A stretch of DNA of 6,693 bases, from NCBI GenBank assembly GCA_012522165.1, contig JAAYKZ010000039.1, positions 1 through 6,693 of the forward strand. The letters are read 5' to 3'. This stretch comes from Clostridiales bacterium. Lineage in GTDB: Bacteria > Bacillota > Clostridia > Caldicoprobacterales > UBA3941. The notes below the pieces were generated by a model that saw only the letters and a list, made by a program, of their open reading frames with translations, was not told where the DNA came from and did no database searches. This document shows positions 6,301 through 6,693 of the stretch, in pieces; position 1 is the first letter of the stretch; every line of letters begins with the position of its first letter. Position numbers and translations under genes: made by a program.

Positions 6301-6693
6301 TCCCATCCCTGGATTCTATATTAAAGTATTCTTCATCAATATCATGAACTAACCTATAGACTACTCCATCGGGATCATTGTAGGAGATGGTTAGAAGGAG
6401 TTCTGCGTAGTCGTTGGTCTTTTCAAATAACTCTGGTAAGTTGTCATTTAGTGCATTGCACTGCTTTATAAATAATAACTGAAACATCTTATCCATAGCT
6501 ATGTTACTACCATCTGCTCTCCAGCTCTCTAAAGCCTTTAGCTCCTTATCTGTAAAACTTAGGCTGGTATCATAATAATAGGTGACAATTTCAGGTTCCC
6601 TCACTCCTTCCCTTCCTGAGGATAATATCCTCAGCCTATCGGGAAGATAGTTGTTTACCTCCATGAAACGGATGGCTATGATCCTATTAAACC
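3329..6693 (-). CDS. pglX: PglX, BREX type 1 adenine-specific DNA methyltransferase, N-terminus cut by the right window edge
   Basis: The frame is open to the right edge. The ATG at 6664 is internal: the codons before it read FNRIIAIRF, which with MEVNNYLPDR is a conserved internal PglX segment. Roughly 100 N-terminal residues are outside, giving about 1200 in total, normal for the family. Numbering from that Met: SAM-binding motif I VFDNAMGSGH at 217-226; catalytic motif IV NPPY at 405-408, in HIMVTNPPYLNKFDKNLKKY; then a likely target-recognition region around 540-740, including FPYNKGGARRQWYGNYDYVV and SGGFSIRYREPGSIHDVAGM. The last 100 residues are charged and probably coiled coil, ending at a TAA. 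The enzyme would add N6-methyl groups to adenine in the BREX recognition site, marking host DNA. It precedes pglZ in one operon; brxA, brxB and brxC are expected beyond the right edge. Two oddities are Asn in place of the common Pro in motif I, and an 11-base tandem duplication at 6200-6221. Confidence 0.95.
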   Translation of the reverse strand, partial: FNRIIAIRFMEVNNYLPDRLRILSSGREGVREPEIVTYYYDTSLSFTDKELKALESWRADGSNIAMDKMFQLLFIKQCNALNDNLPELFEKTNDYAELLLTISYNDPDGVVYRLVHDIDEEYFNIESRDGNGQVEIIGWLYQYYNSERKDEVINILSKKTVKKQDIPAATQLFTTDWVVRYMVDNSLGKYWLERNPNSIIKDSLKYLMPGEIPVVDEKISPEDIKVFDNAMGSGHCLCYAFDVLLMIYESEGYTAREAARLIVEKNLYGLDIDKRAYQLAYFAIMMKARQHDRKALDGTLSNNLSYFEDSTMINRGHLDYLGVNMDKIDREQALKDLKYLIKEFENATEIGSILRLDPIHKDLVYQFINDDHEKGQAVQVRMEEIDIEKTQKQLRNLIKIAGMLMDKYHIMVTNPPYLNKFDKNLKKYVGKNYNDYRGDLFSVFIYNNLEMCKKGGYSAYMSPFVWMFIKSYEKLREYIIKTRHISTLIQMEYSAFEEATVPICTFVLQNNKSEEKGQYIKLSDFTGGMEIQRIKTLEAIENPRCGYYYESNQENFGKIPGMPIAYWASNNVIEAFEKGLPLNSLIDPRQGLATADNNRFLRLWHEVDINKICFNANSISSSIESKAKWFPYNKGGARRQWYGNYDYVVNWENDGFEIRNFKDDRGRQRSVVRNPGYYFKEAITWSLITSGGFSIRYREPGSIHDVAGMSAFANDHDNLMYILGIMSTKISNYIFKMLNPTINLQIGDFNNFPILLSDNQRVLEIVKENILIAQMDWNSFETSWDFVTHPLLDKSKQGEVPSTIEAAYENWKTFANSNFEKLKANEEVLNRIFIEIYGLEDELTPEVSDRDITITKIFDNKDEIYEDIKGNSYILTKEDVIRSFISYGIGCIFGRYSLDVEGLAYAGGEWDDGKYKSFKPVDDNVILITDEDYYIEDITSKFVEFVEAAFGAEYLQENLEFIAQALGGKGDPREVIRNYFLKDFYKDHVRTYKKRPIYWLYDSGRQNGFKALIYMHRYNEDTTGKVRVDYLHEMQKIYERNIENLKEEMIHNNNPREVTKMERLIQKLIKQLDECRKYDERIAHLALRRISIDLDDGIKVNYDKIQLDENNKNLKILARI
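6200..6221 (-). repeat. Perfect 11-base tandem duplication with two A7 tracts inside pglX
   Basis: On the coding (minus) strand the unit TAAAAAAACAG occurs twice head to tail with no mismatch (6221-6211 and 6210-6200). It encodes part of the SKKTVKKQD segment (residues 148-156 from the ATG at 6664), before methyltransferase motif I. As 11 is not a multiple of 3, loss or gain of one unit shifts the frame. Reading the shifted frames: loss of one unit gives a TGA within about 15 codons, and gain of one gives a TAA within the repeat. Each A7 tract is also a slippage site. Confidence 0.85.

Noticed and set aside
1..6693. CRISPR array, tRNA or rRNA genes, complete insertion sequence
   Set aside because: No regularly spaced direct repeats, no tRNA- or rRNA-like stretches and no transposase frame were seen on either strand.

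Overview
The window carries the distal half of a type 1 BREX (bacteriophage exclusion) locus. All recognisable genes are on the minus strand, so it reads from right to left. The DNA is AT-rich, uses many ATA, AGA and AGG codons, and has purine-rich GGGG-type ribosome binding sites. This suggests a low-GC Firmicute, most likely of the Clostridia group; the organism is an inference from composition and protein character, not a match to a named species.

From right to left: (1) pglX, the BREX adenine-specific DNA methyltransferase, fills 6693-3329. Its reading frame runs off the right edge: the ATG at 6664 is internal, and roughly 100 N-terminal residues lie outside. (2) pglZ, the alkaline-phosphatase-fold BREX protein (type A), follows at 3310-788 in the same operon, 18 bases after the pglX stop. 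(3) In the usual type 1 order (brxA-brxB-brxC-pglX-pglZ-brxL) a full brxL of about 2 kb would come next. Here only about 40 codons that look like the extreme C-terminus of BrxL remain (about 785-660), directly after the pglZ stop. (4) Positions 659-83 hold no intact gene. They contain a 51-base imperfect palindrome (595-645), a piece of frame-broken coding-like sequence (642-462), a strong minus-strand terminator hairpin (420-385), and a second coding-like frame interrupted by stops (383-123). (5) At the left edge (82-1), the first 27 codons of a second pglX begin in the same orientation, with their own ribosome binding site, and run out of the window.

PglX marks host DNA by N6-adenine methylation, and PglZ works with it and with BrxB/BrxC, which are expected upstream of the right edge, to methylate self DNA and block phage DNA. 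The core is recognisable and known. The unusual points are the apparent loss of brxL down to a C-terminal stub, a second pglX start downstream of that scar, and a perfect 11-base tandem duplication with A7 tracts inside the first pglX. Gain or loss of one 11-base unit would truncate the methyltransferase before its catalytic motifs, so it is a candidate phase-variation switch.
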